A stretch of 64,000 nucleotides of DNA, taken from positions 120,811,723 through 120,875,722 of the forward strand of contig JALIRH010000001.1 of NCBI GenBank assembly GCA_023055505.1, in the 5' to 3' direction. The notes under the pieces were generated by a model that was not told the origin of the DNA, searched no databases, and saw nothing but the letters and a program-made list of their open reading frames with translations. Below, piece by piece: positions 1-9,192 of this stretch; within the stretch, counting starts at the first letter, position 1, and each line of letters starts with the position of its first letter. The translations under genes were made by a program, and so were the position numbers. The DNA comes from Callipepla californica brunnescens (lineage: Eukaryota > Chordata > Aves > Galliformes > Odontophoridae).

Positions 1-962
1 CAGATCCCAGTCTGCAGAATAGGTGGGTGAGTTTGTGATGCCTGGAGAAGTGTGTGTGTTGATCAGCTCTCAGAGGGGTCTCCTGAGACCTCTGTTCCTA
101 TGCCACAGTGATGGAGGAGCTTCCAGCAGCTGGCACCTGAGGAAAGAAACAGCCACGCTTTGAGTTCCCTGGTTGTATTTTCAAGATGGAGCTGTGGATT
201 TGTGGTTTACCTGCTTATTCTGTCAGATTAATTTGGATCTCACTTTCTTAGTAGCTGTAGTGGTGTGAGTGTTCTGGGCTACTGCTGGGCCTTCTTGAAA
301 ATCACACGCTGTTGTCTGGTGTGACTGTTCTCCAGGTTTTTGGTGACCACTGTTGTTCTCGCTGTGATAATTTGAAAGATGGCAGTGTAGACATATTCCT
401 AGTTAAGCATGCCTGTTCTGTTGTCAGAAGGTAACAGAATAATGCGCTTGTTTTCCGGCTTTGTTTTTTGGGGGTTTCATGACAATTCAGGAACCTTCTG
501 TACATTGCTTGATATGTTTTCTTCTTAAATTTGTTTTTCTTATAAGCTCCATTTGTCCACACCAATACCCCTTCTTATAAAAGCCCATCTTCCTCTCACT
601 TGTCCAACATTCCAGCATCCTAAATTCTTCTAGTGATTTGTGAATTTATTCACCTTTCCACCTTTTCACAGAATTGTAGGGGTTGGAAGGGACCTCCAGA
701 GATCATCTAGTCCAACCCCCCTGCCAAAGCAGCTCCCTACACCAGGTTGCACAGGTAGGCGTCCAGGAGGGTCTTGATCATCTCCAGAGAAGGAGAATAA
801 CTTCTGACTGCATTTGGTAACATTTCATCAATTGCAAGATGAGGCCATGGCTATAGTGCTGAATCTCAAGGAGTCCTGCTGAATTAAAAGAGAAACTGCT
901 GTGAAATAGTAGTTACCTTTGTATTAACAGCTAGTTAATTGTTGCTGCTCTTGGTTTTGTAG
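1..962 (+). other. NARS2: NARS2 upstream intron (partial)
   Basis: This is non-coding sequence before the first visible NARS2 exon, read as the 3' part of the intron ahead of exon 3. It ends with a pyrimidine-rich acceptor (AG at 961-962). One CR1 fragment lies at about 669-800. I looked for the preceding part of the protein (the end of the OB-fold, around human residues 50-84) and did not find it here, so the earlier exons must lie upstream of the window. Confidence 0.7.
669..800 (-). mobile_element. CR1 LINE fragment, 3' end
   Basis: The wording 'agaattgtaggggttggaag' followed by a 'gatcatctagtccaaccccc' block is the reverse complement of the avian CR1 3' tail. The element is therefore a 5'-truncated CR1 in minus orientation, lying in the NARS2 intron. 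Confidence 0.8.
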
Positions 963-1083
963 AGACCTGACTTTTGGAAGTGCAGTGGAAGTGCAAGGGA
1001 AACTGGTCAAAAGCCCTCACAAGATGCAAAATGTGGAGCTGCAAGCTGGAGCCATCCGTGTGGTGGGACCTTGTGATACTTTG
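963..1083 (+). CDS. NARS2: NARS2 exon 3 (inferred number): OB-fold end
   Basis: This exon of mitochondrial asparaginyl-tRNA synthetase is 121 nt. It begins with the last base of an Arg codon (phase 2) and then encodes 40 residues starting [18 protein letters not shown] and ending VVGPCDTL. It matches the human segment 'ELTFGSSVEVQGQLIKSP...GNCDAK', the C-terminal part of the N-terminal OB-fold that binds the tRNA anticodon. The acceptor is 'ttttgtag' at 955-962 and the donor is gtatgt at 1084. It joins the next exon in phase 0. NARS2 charges mitochondrial tRNA-Asn with asparagine in the matrix. The mitochondrial targeting peptide is not in the window. Identity is recognised by eye from the human protein. 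Confidence 0.95.
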
Positions 1084-1840
1084 GTATGTTGCTGCAGCAA
1101 TCTTAACTGATAGGAGCACTTTGGGAATGAATGCCATAATTGCCAACTGCTTCAAACTGCATTGGTTGCTGTTTTCTTTCAACTGTGAGGATCCCTTCAG
1201 ACCTTGATTTGGCTACTGTTTGTGTAGGGTACATCAAATGAGGAAAAAAAATTGATGGGAATGACATGAATGCTCTCATCTGGAGCAGTGTTGTTCCTGT
1301 GTGGAAACAGGTGCAAATGCTGGCAGCTGAATAAGTTCATTTCACAGAATCACAGAATTGAAGGGGTTGGAAGGCACCTCTGGAGATCACTGAGTCCAAC
1401 CCTGCTGCCAAAACAGCTCCCTTGTCCTGGTTGCACAGGTAGGCTTCCCATCCTGATGCAGTTTTCTGGGCTACATGGTTTTCTTGGTAACTCTGGCCAG
1501 GGCATGAATCAGGGAGGCAATGGATCTGGCTAAATACTCCAGATGATGAAGGTAGAAGAATCTGTTTGGAAACAGCTTGCTGTTGCAGTAATGAGATAAA
1601 CAGTTGGCTTTCAAGGGGGCTCAACTTCCAAAAGATAAAGCATTTCAGGGTGGTGCTACTATTCTTTTTGTTCAAATGTAAATCCACAAAGTACTAAAGA
1701 AGACAGGGAAAAATGTTTTTTCTCTTCCTTACTCTGTAATGATGGTTGAGCTTTAGAACAGACTTCTATTCCATGCTTAGCAATAGAGGTGTATTGACTC
1801 TGTTCTCATCCCCTTGTATTTCTTTGCTCGTTGCTTTTAG
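1084..1840 (+). other. NARS2: NARS2 intron 3
   Basis: This intron is bounded by gtatgt and ttttag. It holds a minus-strand CR1 tail at about 1344-1455. Nothing else was recognised. Confidence 0.85.
1344..1455 (-). mobile_element. CR1 LINE fragment, 3' end
   Basis: 'cacagaatcacagaattgaa' continues into a 'ggttggaaggcacctctgga' block. This is the CR1 3' terminus on the minus strand, including two copies of the CACAGAAT-type terminal repeat. Confidence 0.8.
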
Positions 1841-1981
1841 TCGTTCCCCTTGAAATTTAAAGAGAGGCACCCGCTGGAGTACGTCCGACAGTTCCCACAC
1901 TTGAGATGCAGAAGCAACGTGCTTGGAGCCCTCCTGAGAATCCGCAGTGAAGCCACAGCAGCAATCCACTCATTCTTCCAG
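1841..1981 (+). CDS. NARS2: NARS2 exon 4: class II motif 1 region
   Basis: This exon is 141 nt (47 codons, phase 0 to phase 0) and encodes [20 protein letters not shown] through to [11 protein letters not shown]. It matches human '[47 protein letters not shown]'. This is the linker into the class II catalytic domain and the long motif 1 helix ([14 protein letters not shown]), which forms the dimer interface in AspRS/AsnRS-type enzymes. The acceptor is ttgcttttag and the donor gtagtc at 1982. The 8.8-kb intron that follows contains the provirus. Confidence 0.96.
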
Positions 1982-4502
1982 GTAGTCCTCACTGTCCTGA
2001 GCTTTATTTCTAGACCACTACCTGGGTTAGACCTCACAGGAATGTGTTAAGAGGAAAGGGCCATTGCGTTGACTGCACAGATGCGCTTTTTCAGGCTCAG
2101 GCCAGACTGAGGCCTTGCCCAGGGTGTTGCTGATGATGAAATTTGCACATTGGTGGTCTTTTTAGTGTCTTTCCACTGTTTTCCTGTTATTTTATCTTTG
2201 TGTTGCACTAAAATTGCTTGCAACTGTGTGTGGTCTGTAGAACACAGCACAATAAGAAATGAGTTAACTCACTGTCAGCAGTGACCTTGGACAGTAGCCT
2301 CCTCCTGCGTGGAAGTATCTGAGATACTGGGAAGCCACAGACAACAGACTCAGATCTTCATGTTCTTGCTGTCAGTTTTTTTTGTTTCTTTATCTGTGTA
2401 GATGCTGTTAGCTGAGATTGAGAAGCTCCTGTTTTAATGCATTTCAAACTGATGGATTGCTGACTCATTCAGCAATGAATGAATGTGTCCCCACCCTCAA
2501 GCTGTGGGCAGGATGTAGGCAGTGAATTAACTCTGATTCCAGATGCTATACAGAGACCATATGATTCTCTGCATGAGTACATAAAGTAAGAAAGCAAGTC
2601 CTCTAACACACTGGACTCTGCCTTTTACAGGAAGAAAACTGTTCTTTATGTTTCAGTTGAAATAAACTGGCTTTAGCTGGAGTAGAATCATGTACACAAC
2701 GTTTGTATTATTATCATATGGAAAAAGAACAGATTGGAATTGTTGAGGTTGAAATTGTGGTCCCAAAGTGCGTGCTTACTTTTTGCTTGTAGTGATGTGG
2801 GAAGGTTGCTTGCTCACTCAAAGACCTGTCTGTATGAAATGGTGTGGTATTCTAAAGGTTGTGTTTTAAGGGTTTAATAATGAGGTCATGGGATAATGCT
2901 GCTGTTACTTCCAGCATTGCTCCTACTCAGAGAGCAATTTTAACAAGAGCAATTTCTAACAGAGAGCACTTCACTGGGTATTGGTCTCTGCTGGTTTTGA
3001 GCCACTAGGTGGCAATACCTACAAAACTTTGTGATTTTAGACCTGGCAAGGAAGCCAGCTGATACTAAAAAGCATCATATTCTGACAGAGGCTTTCCTTC
3101 TCCAAGTTAATTCCATCTCAGACCGACATATTCCTATTTAAAATGCTTAGAACTATTGCAGAATAGGATGGAATTTTATCATCAGCAGCTGCAGCAAAGT
3201 TGAGAGATAAAGAACAGATAAGCATTTTCAAATAGCACGTCTTATGTCACGACTCTTCTAGCACCAGGAATGGCTGTAGCTTTTCTCATTTCTGATGGAA
3301 GGAGAGCAGTCTTTTAAATTGCCACCTACATCATCCCAGAAAGTGCTGCAATTTCAAACTTGATGTTGTCAGGTCATATGATGACTAGAAAGTATAAGCA
3401 CAGCCTTTTTGGTCTGTAGAGCTGTACAGAGCTGAATGGTGAAAGAAAATAAGTGGTTTTAGTTCTTTAAATCCAGAAATTATCTTAACTGCCTGTGACT
3501 TTAATCATTTTCAGCCAGCAGTCAGTGTCTAGTGCTGAATGCCCTAGGTTTGGATGTTGAAGGCTAAAATGTCATCTTGAAACCATCCCAATTCTTGTGG
3601 GGTGGGAAGTGTGAAATGGTTGCAATGGGAGTGATAATCTGCACTTGGCATCTTGATGAATGCCCAGGTTTATCAGGACTGGTGATATGACTTGAGGTAT
3701 TCCAGGAGCTTTAATAAGAGAAACTGTGCAGGAGTTTTGTTTTGAGATCCCTATGTTAGACACTTGGTTTTCTGACCTCTGCAGGTCATGCAGAAGTTCC
3801 CTTACTTGCTTTGGAAGGGAATTTGAAACATGTATCTTCTATTCTGTGGTGTTAATGGTTGGATATAAAAAAAAATTGGGTGATGTTCTGAAGTCTTATG
3901 GAGCAGTGAGAGGACCCACGACCAGCAGGTCTCTGGAATACACATGAGAGAGCTGTACTTCATATTGATAGGCTAAAGCTGTCCTTCCCAGGCAAAGCAT
4001 ATAGTTCTGACTCTCAGACATCTTTCTGTGCAGTAAGTGGATCTCTGTGAGGAGCTCCTGGCAGCCACCTAGCAAGTCAGGATCTTTGCACCTGTAACCA
4101 AGGTAGCCTGGAGCTGACTGTAGGGACTTTGCTCTCTCTTGGTTCTGTCAGATTATTTCCACAAAATACATTGCATGTCTGTATGAGTTCTTTGGTCCTC
4201 ACTCCTTTTAGTTTGATTCTCAGGATGAACAGCAAGTCCTGTTCCCGTTTTCCTGGTCATTTAACTCATTGACGATTAGGATCAGATCTTGTGGTGTCAA
4301 TTGAGTTTGTATTACCCTGGCAAAACGTGAAACTTCAGCTCTTATGAGCACTCTTTATTTGTTTGGTGTTTTTTAGTATTTATTGTAAATAAGATAATGG
4401 GTTATGCTACATCATTGCCTGTATCCATATGGTAATGCTGGCACACCCTCACTTTTAGAAGGGTTCCCTTGTACTGATCATCACAGTGGTGCAAGAGAAA
4501 AC
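1982..4502 (+). other. NARS2: NARS2 intron 4, left part
   Basis: This intronic sequence lies between exon 4 and the CR1/provirus block. I see no gene in it. The one clear site is a CTCF-like motif at 3002-3016, listed separately. Confidence 0.7.
3002..3016 (+). promoter_or_regulatory. CTCF-like binding motif
   Basis: The bases CCACTAGGTGGCAAT match the vertebrate CTCF core (CCASYAGRKGGCRSY) at every position except one. This is a motif match only. Occupancy cannot be judged from sequence. Confidence 0.45.
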
Positions 4503-4578
4503 AAGTCCTTGCATTGGAGGCCCCAGAGCTGGATGCAGTCCTGCAGGTGTGGCCTCACAGGAGTAAGGAAGAGGGGGA
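4503..4578 (-). mobile_element. CR1 LINE, left part split by provirus
   Basis: The wording 'ccccagagctggatgcagtc ... aggtgtggcctcacaggagt' is CR1 in minus orientation. The CR1 text breaks at 4578 and resumes at 9962 ('cagtcacctcccttgac...'), so the provirus landed inside an existing CR1. The left boundary is approximate. Confidence 0.75.
4575..4578. repeat. Target-site duplication, left copy (GGGA)
   Basis: GGGA here precedes the TG of the LTR and is repeated at 9958-9961 just after the other LTR's CA. Removing the element and one copy restores continuous CR1 wording. A 4-bp duplication is the size made by gammaretrovirus-type integrases. Confidence 0.8.
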
Positions 4579-5317
4579 TGTCACGCTCCAATATAAAGGA
4601 GGGAGACGAGGTTCTCTGATTATGTGTATACCCGATGGCGAGATTAAGACACAACGGGTCAAATGTTAGCCCAACCAGTTTATTACAATTACTAGTTGCT
4701 TAGGGATATGGGGAAGGGAAGGTGAGCGATAGAAAAGGGATAAAAAGCAAGGAGTCTTGATAGAAAGCAAGAGAGATATAATCACCACCGTGGATCCAGC
4801 GAAGTTCGTAGTCTCGAGAACTCGTCTGGTCCCCGTGGGGGATGGGAGATGGCAGCAAGCAGGCCTCAGGGTCCGTCTGCAGAGTTTCCCCCCTCAGGGA
4901 ATTCTCCGTTTCCTCTTCGGGAGTTCTCCGTCAAAGATTTTTTCTTTGGGAGTTCTTCTCCAAAGTTGCTAGTTTAGTGAAGGCCTTTTATCCTCCATTT
5001 CTCAGGTTTTTTTCTTTTTTTTCTCTGCTAGTGTGACATACCTGGCCCAACAGATAAGCCAGCAGGGAGTGGTGCCTTCATTGCCATGCACAAGCATTAT
5101 CGCCTTTTGCAGTGATCAGCTTCTCCAAGCCGAACCCCGAAAAAGACAGGCTTGGCCCCACTTCTGCTTATCTTTACAACAATAAGCAGAGGCACTGTGG
5201 CACGGTGACACCCACCCAGATAACCTGCAGTTCTCACTTAGAGTCTTATCACCAGAAAGGCCTCACGAAGCAAGCTTTGAGACAATTAATAAAAGAAAAC
5301 AGTTTCTGTCTTTCACA
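4579..5317 (-). repeat. 3' LTR of provirus (739 bp)
   Basis: This LTR is identical, as read line by line, to 9219-9957 at a constant offset of 4640. Read on the minus strand it starts TGTGAAAGACAG and ends GGAGCGTGACA. A TATA-like GATAAAAG (4992-4985) and an AATAAA (4684-4679) suggest U3 of about 360 nt, R of about 290 nt and U5 of about 80 nt. As the downstream LTR it would supply polyadenylation. Its own promoter, if active, would fire antisense towards NARS2 exon 4. Confidence 0.93.
4679..4684 (-). terminator. LTR polyadenylation signal AATAAA
   Basis: The + strand tttatt reads AATAAA on the provirus strand. It lies about 100 nt before the LTR end, as expected near the R/U5 border. The same signal is at 9319-9324 in the 5' LTR. 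Confidence 0.6.
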
Positions 5318-5460
5318 CCACCCGGTGGCTCAAAGATTGCTTGAAACTGATCTGGAAACATTCATCCACGGTGGTGAGGAAAGGAGAAGAAAAGAAAGAA
5401 AAAAAAAAAAAAAAACAAGCATAAGGGAAAGAGGGGTAGGTGGTAAGGGGGAGTTAAAAG
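5318..5460 (-). other. Provirus 3' untranslated segment, no clear polypurine tract
   Basis: This segment lies between the Env relic stop and the 3' LTR. On the provirus strand it is pyrimidine-rich, with a long T run (A-rich at 5399-5415 on +). The bases just before the LTR read CCACCGGGTGG instead of a normal run of purines. Confidence 0.6.
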
Positions 5461-5940
5461 TTATACAATTGTTATAAAGGATTTCTTGGACTTGGTTACA
5501 AATGTTGCTCTGATCTCTTGGATTTGCCCATCATCAGTTGTAGCAGTTACAATATGCATTGAAGATACAACACGTTGAATAAGTTGAATAAAACACGGAA
5601 TCATACAGGGAATAAACAGAAGAGTTGCAACAACACACAATAGATAAAATAGAATATGTTTCACCCATGGGCCACCCGGAGGCCGGGGAAAAAAAAAAAA
5701 GATAAAAGATCAGCGGCTAGGTTTTTCCAGGTTTGGACAGGAACACAGACAATTTGTTTAACAACTTTACCATTATCATCGCTCTTTAGACAACAATTAA
5801 GAGTCATTCAATTTGACACAAACAACCTATTCCTTAACAAACCAAGCACTAGCTGGTTTTGCAATGCCATTATCAGTACTTGTTGCATTTGTGATTTTAA
5901 TTCTCAGAAAGCATATAATCTAGTACAATTCAACAATACC
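5461..5940 (-). pseudogene. Decayed Env transmembrane-subunit relic
   Basis: On the minus strand this stretch keeps the layout of a gamma/alpha-type retroviral TM subunit. There is a heptad-like segment, then an LQN-type immunosuppressive-domain core (LQN codons at 5864-5856), and a CC pair (5795-5790) where the CX6CC motif should end. A hydrophobic membrane anchor with a short Cys-containing tail follows (about 5664-5570), with the stop at 5463-5461. It is clearly broken: stop codons at 5906-5904 and 5810-5808, Ser instead of the first Cys of CX6CC (5816-5814), and a frame change at the homopolymer at 5689-5700. I could not identify the surface subunit or a start codon. The open frame on the opposite strand here (5656-6165) is its shadow. 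Confidence 0.65.
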
Positions 5941-6874
5941 TGGATTTGCCATGTAATGTTTTCAAAGATCATTTGGTGTTTTGCCAGGACTATAGATGAA
6001 ACAAACATGTTTTCTAATAGGCTGAGTGAAGGTATAACTTCACCACACAGCAACACTGCATGTTGCTTCAAAATTAAATATGAGCAGAATTGTTATTTGA
6101 ACATCTCAAAAGCAATTGAAATACTGAGAGATATACTAGTTTGGCAAGTTCAAGTATTGTTATAATCTATAGAACTTTCATGGGATAGTGTGTTTAGGAT
6201 ATCCCATAATATTAAACATTAGAGAAACATACACAGAAACATACACTTAACAAAACATAGACACTTTCCAGCAACCATGTTTTGGATGGAACTCCTGGAC
6301 TGGTGTTACAAGAAACATCTCTCTGACACTAGAAAGCATCAACAACATAATGGGTTTCTTTTTGTGACCACATCTGAAAGACACTAGATGGGTCCCTTGG
6401 TTAATTTCCAATTTTTTTTTTTTTTAGTAAGGTGGAAACACCATAGCGGAGTTACATGCAAATCATAACCAGTTTGATAAAAAGGGGTAGAAGAAGGGAT
6501 CAAAAGGTATGTCATTACTGTGCAGGGAGTAGCCAGTAAGCAAGCAAAACCTGTGAATACTCAAACCCAAGTGTGAAGTTTAACTGACCTAAAGACAACA
6601 CCCACACCCACAACAACCTGAAACATGATACTATGCAACCAAAATGCACAGTGTAATCAAGAGTATGATCAAATCTTCAATATTTGTCCCAAAACACAAA
6701 TGATTAAAGTCAGTTGTCTGCCTTTCTGTGTTCAGTTGAGGTCCAACGGGGGTCTTCTGCAAAACAAAACAGGACATAGGCTTGCCCTTTTGGGGCTTGT
6801 TAATATGGTTAAAGTGAGGGAAAAATCCAGTGAGTTGTACTTTTGTATTCTTTTTCCAAGGCATCCTTAGCCTT
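5941..6874 (-). other. Provirus internal region, unassigned
   Basis: About 0.9 kb lies between the Gag-like stop and the Env TM relic. In the parts I translated on the provirus strand there are many stops, and I recognised no reverse transcriptase, integrase or protease motif. It may be degenerate env surface-subunit sequence. A complete pol cannot fit, so pol is deleted. Confidence 0.5.
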
Positions 6875-8464
6875 CTAAGCGTATTTAACAGGTCGTTTCC
6901 TTTTGCTGTACATCCACCTTCCTCCCCCCTCACTTGAGAGTGGCGAGGGAATCAGTTTTCCTGCAGTCCTAGTGCCCGTGCTGATTCCAAAGTTGGGGGC
7001 GCTCAGAGGTGGAGTGTCACTTCTTTTGGGCTTTTGTTGCGGCCACCCATTAACTAACTCCTCTAACTTGTCTGTAGATAATCCATCCATTAATTGTCGT
7101 GGAATGCCCCTCTGCTGGCCCAGCATCCAAAGACTATTACGTTTATGATCTATATTTCTCCCACTTGGTTTCACTGAAAATGAGACCCTTTTGAATCTGT
7201 TGTGGTCCCGGTTAGATAGGGGAGGGGTCAAATTGGCCACTGCACGCCTTACTCCCTTTGTCTCAATTTTATTGGAGGGAGAAATCACCGGTCTATATTT
7301 TCTCCCATAGTTAATTAATTCTTGGGCAACCTCCCCCCATGTCCATGCTTTGCATCCTGACTGCAAGTGGTTAGGGGTTGCAACTCCTACTAACGCTGCC
7401 TGAATTCTTTCTCCCAGAGGCATAGCCTGTATTTTTCCTTGCAGTTGTATACCCATAGATTTTAGTGATTCAGGAAGCCCCCTAATTAAAGGAGTCATCC
7501 TCTCAGGATCAACAGGAATCATCATAGGTGATTCATGATGTGGCTGCAGCATTCTATCATACATCATTTGCAGACAAGCAGCCTTTTGAACACTTTCCAC
7601 TAAATGATCAACTGTCCCAGTAATGGCAAGGGGGTCTCCCCTTTCTAGAGGGTTAAGACCACCTGCCCAATAGGCAGCTCTCTGTGTGAGGGACCAAGGA
7701 GCACGATTGTTGCCAGTAGTTAAAAATACTCCTGGTCCCCAATAACCTTCAGCTTCCTTTTCAGTTAACAGTATTTGGTCTCCACCACTGAGACTAACTC
7801 TCCATACATACTCCGTTTCTGATTCTTTTGGAGAACGACTAAAATCTCTTTTCAGTTTTGCTAGCTCAGTAGCAGAGAAAGGGGTTTCTTTAATGTTCAT
7901 TTGAGGGTCTAGATCCTCACCGTTATCAAAAGTATATTCAGTTTTTATCAAAGGACGTATTGGAGCTGGAGAGGCCTCTAATTTGTCTAGCCTTGCCTTT
8001 ATTCCTTCCAGTCCTTCTAGAGGATAGATTTTTTCTTGAGGCAAACTATTGGTAACAGTGTCACTGGTATCCTTACAGTTACCCTTCAGAGCCTCTAGTA
8101 AGAGGGCTGAATTATGTTTCTCATTTTCTAACTGCCTTTTGAGTTCCTCTGTCTGTTCCTGTAGAGTTTTAACCAACTCCTGCAGTGACTCTATAGTTTG
8201 GTTCTCTGCTTTAAGCTGCTGGTCACGGAATTCAATGGCTGCAACCAGAGCCGAACCCAGTACAGCACAAATAAATGCCTTTCCTTTTCCAGCTCGGGTA
8301 CGAGCATTTTTTTGCAGAACACTAATACGGTCTGAAACACTCTGCAGGTTATGCCAGTTTTGCCGTGCCCAGTCCACCCCTGTTAACGACGGTCTGGCAC
8401 CGTGCTTTTCTAAAAGGTTAAATAACACATCTTCACCTTTCATTGTGACTACACTTTCGCTCAT
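6875..8464 (-). CDS. ENS-1: Gag-like protein, ENS-1/ERNI family, 529 aa
   Basis: This single uninterrupted ORF fills the gag position of the provirus. Visible parts are: a hydrophobic stretch at residues 63-79, a strong heptad coiled coil at about 80-128, and an acidic/linker region at 130-195. A capsid-like helical domain spans about 195-390, including a 'GERIQAALVG' stretch and conserved Trp residues. The C-terminal tail is basic and Pro-rich and ends in KRKRPVK (521-527), a possible nuclear signal. K213, E216 and Y219 fit the generic tyrosine-phosphorylation consensus. No CCHC zinc knuckle is seen. The chicken ENS-1/ERNI protein is known as an early-embryo/stem-cell protein with a coiled coil, about 490 residues long and retroviral in origin, so this copy may be a longer variant. 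A second Met at residue 8 is an alternative start. The ORF carries no pol extension. That it is Gag-derived is likely. The ENS-1 name is recognised from memory and should be confirmed by alignment. Confidence 0.75.
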   Translation of the reverse strand: MSESVVTMKGEDVLFNLLEKHGARPSLTGVDWARQNWHNLQSVSDRISVLQKNARTRAGKGKAFICAVLGSALVAAIEFRDQQLKAENQTIESLQELVKTLQEQTEELKRQLENEKHNSALLLEALKGNCKDTSDTVTNSLPQEKIYPLEGLEGIKARLDKLEASPAPIRPLIKTEYTFDNGEDLDPQMNIKETPFSATELAKLKRDFSRSPKESETEYVWRVSLSGGDQILLTEKEAEGYWGPGVFLTTGNNRAPWSLTQRAAYWAGGLNPLERGDPLAITGTVDHLVESVQKAACLQMMYDRMLQPHHESPMMIPVDPERMTPLIRGLPESLKSMGIQLQGKIQAMPLGERIQAALVGVATPNHLQSGCKAWTWGEVAQELINYGRKYRPVISPSNKIETKGVRRAVANLTPPLSNRDHNRFKRVSFSVKPSGRNIDHKRNSLWMLGQQRGIPRQLMDGLSTDKLEELVNGWPQQKPKRSDTPPLSAPNFGISTGTRTAGKLIPSPLSSEGGGRWMYSKRKRPVKYA

Positions 8465-8553
8465 TTCTCAGTATAAAGACAGATCTACACGGAGAAAGAG
8501 AGAGGGTAAAGTATCCAAAAAGTTCGAGTCAAACAAATGCAAATGCTCAGATC

Positions 8554-8577
8554 GCTCCTCTTTTTACTGAGAGGAGC
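8554..8577 (-). repeat. Leader hairpin 1 (8-bp stem)
   Basis: GCTCCTCT at 8554-8561 and AGAGGAGC at 8570-8577 pair perfectly around an 8-nt loop. It lies about 90 nt before the Gag-like start codon. Confidence 0.65.
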
Positions 8578-8631
8578 ATGCAAAAGTCAGAGCAGATGAA
8601 AGGAAATGCTAATACGTAAATCACTTCTCCC

Positions 8632-8655
8632 TTCTCTGTGAAGCCACACAGAGAA
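8632..8655 (-). repeat. Leader hairpin 2 (9-bp stem)
   Basis: TTCTCTGTG at 8632-8640 pairs perfectly with CACAGAGAA at 8647-8655, leaving a 6-nt loop. Confidence 0.65.
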
Positions 8656-8796
8656 AAAAAAAACAAACTTCAAACTCCACACCTAAGTTAGGGGGTACCC
8701 TTACGTTTCGAAAATGCACAATAATCTTCACGGGTCCCAAAATCGCTTAATAGGTTCCCGAGAGGCACACACATAAACAGTTCCAAAGACACAGTT

Positions 8797-9160
8797 AAGT
8801 TTCAATATGTGGAGTGATCTTCCTGGAGAGGTGCTCACGTTAAAATTATCAAATAATCACTCCTTGCAACTCCAGGAGGTGCACACAGGAAAAGGATCAA
8901 CTTCACTTAAAGTTCCCACAAACACAGCTAAGTTTCAGTATGCGGAGTGATTCTTCCTGGAGAGGTACACACGTCTAAATGACCAAATTATCACAGTTAT
9001 CACTCCTCACAACTCCAGGAGGCACACACAGGAAAGAGATCCAAATTTCACAAAGTTAAGGTTCAAAATGCGGAGTGATCTTTCTGGACAGGCACTCACA
9101 TCTAAATTATCAAAAATAAATATCACTCCGGACAACTCCAGAAGGTACACACATCAACTA
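8797..9160 (-). repeat. Three tandem ~125-nt leader repeats with interlocked stems
   Basis: Three imperfect units start near 8797, 8930 and 9059. Each contains, in + order, A (ggagtgat), B (tcctggag), A' (atcactcc) and B' (ctccagga). Unit 1: 8811-8818, 8821-8828, 8856-8863, 8870-8877. Unit 2: 8944-8951, 8955-8962, 8999-9006, 9013-9020. Unit 3: 9072-9079, 9082-9089, 9122-9129, 9136-9143. The order A-B-A'-B' is that of an H-type pseudoknot on either strand. In unit 3 a C-to-T change in B is matched by G-to-A in B', which preserves a pair, while the last B/B' pair is lost. A degenerate fourth unit may lie at about 8650-8790. Confidence 0.75.
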
Positions 9161-9192
9161 TACCTGGAAGGGCAACACTCTCACTGTCGGGT

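Larger units (their letters stand above)
8465..9192 (-). other. Provirus 5' leader
   Basis: This ~730-nt untranslated leader lies between the primer site and the Gag-like start codon. It contains two perfect hairpins (8554-8577 and 8632-8655) and three tandem ~125-nt repeats with interlocked inverted repeats (about 8797-9160). It is a candidate packaging, dimerisation or translation-control region. Confidence 0.7.

Noticed and set aside
5399..5415. A17-type run, considered as the tail of a processed pseudogene
   Set aside because: It lies inside the provirus (a T run on its coding strand) and has no upstream cDNA-like sequence or flanking duplication.
5656..6165. 169-codon open frame on the + strand inside the provirus
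   Set aside because: It lies antisense to the Env transmembrane relic and shows no protein family features. It is a shadow frame of the old coding region.
8797..9160. Regular repeats considered as a CRISPR-like array
   Set aside because: Only three imperfect ~125-nt units in a vertebrate provirus leader. There is no short-repeat/spacer alternation.
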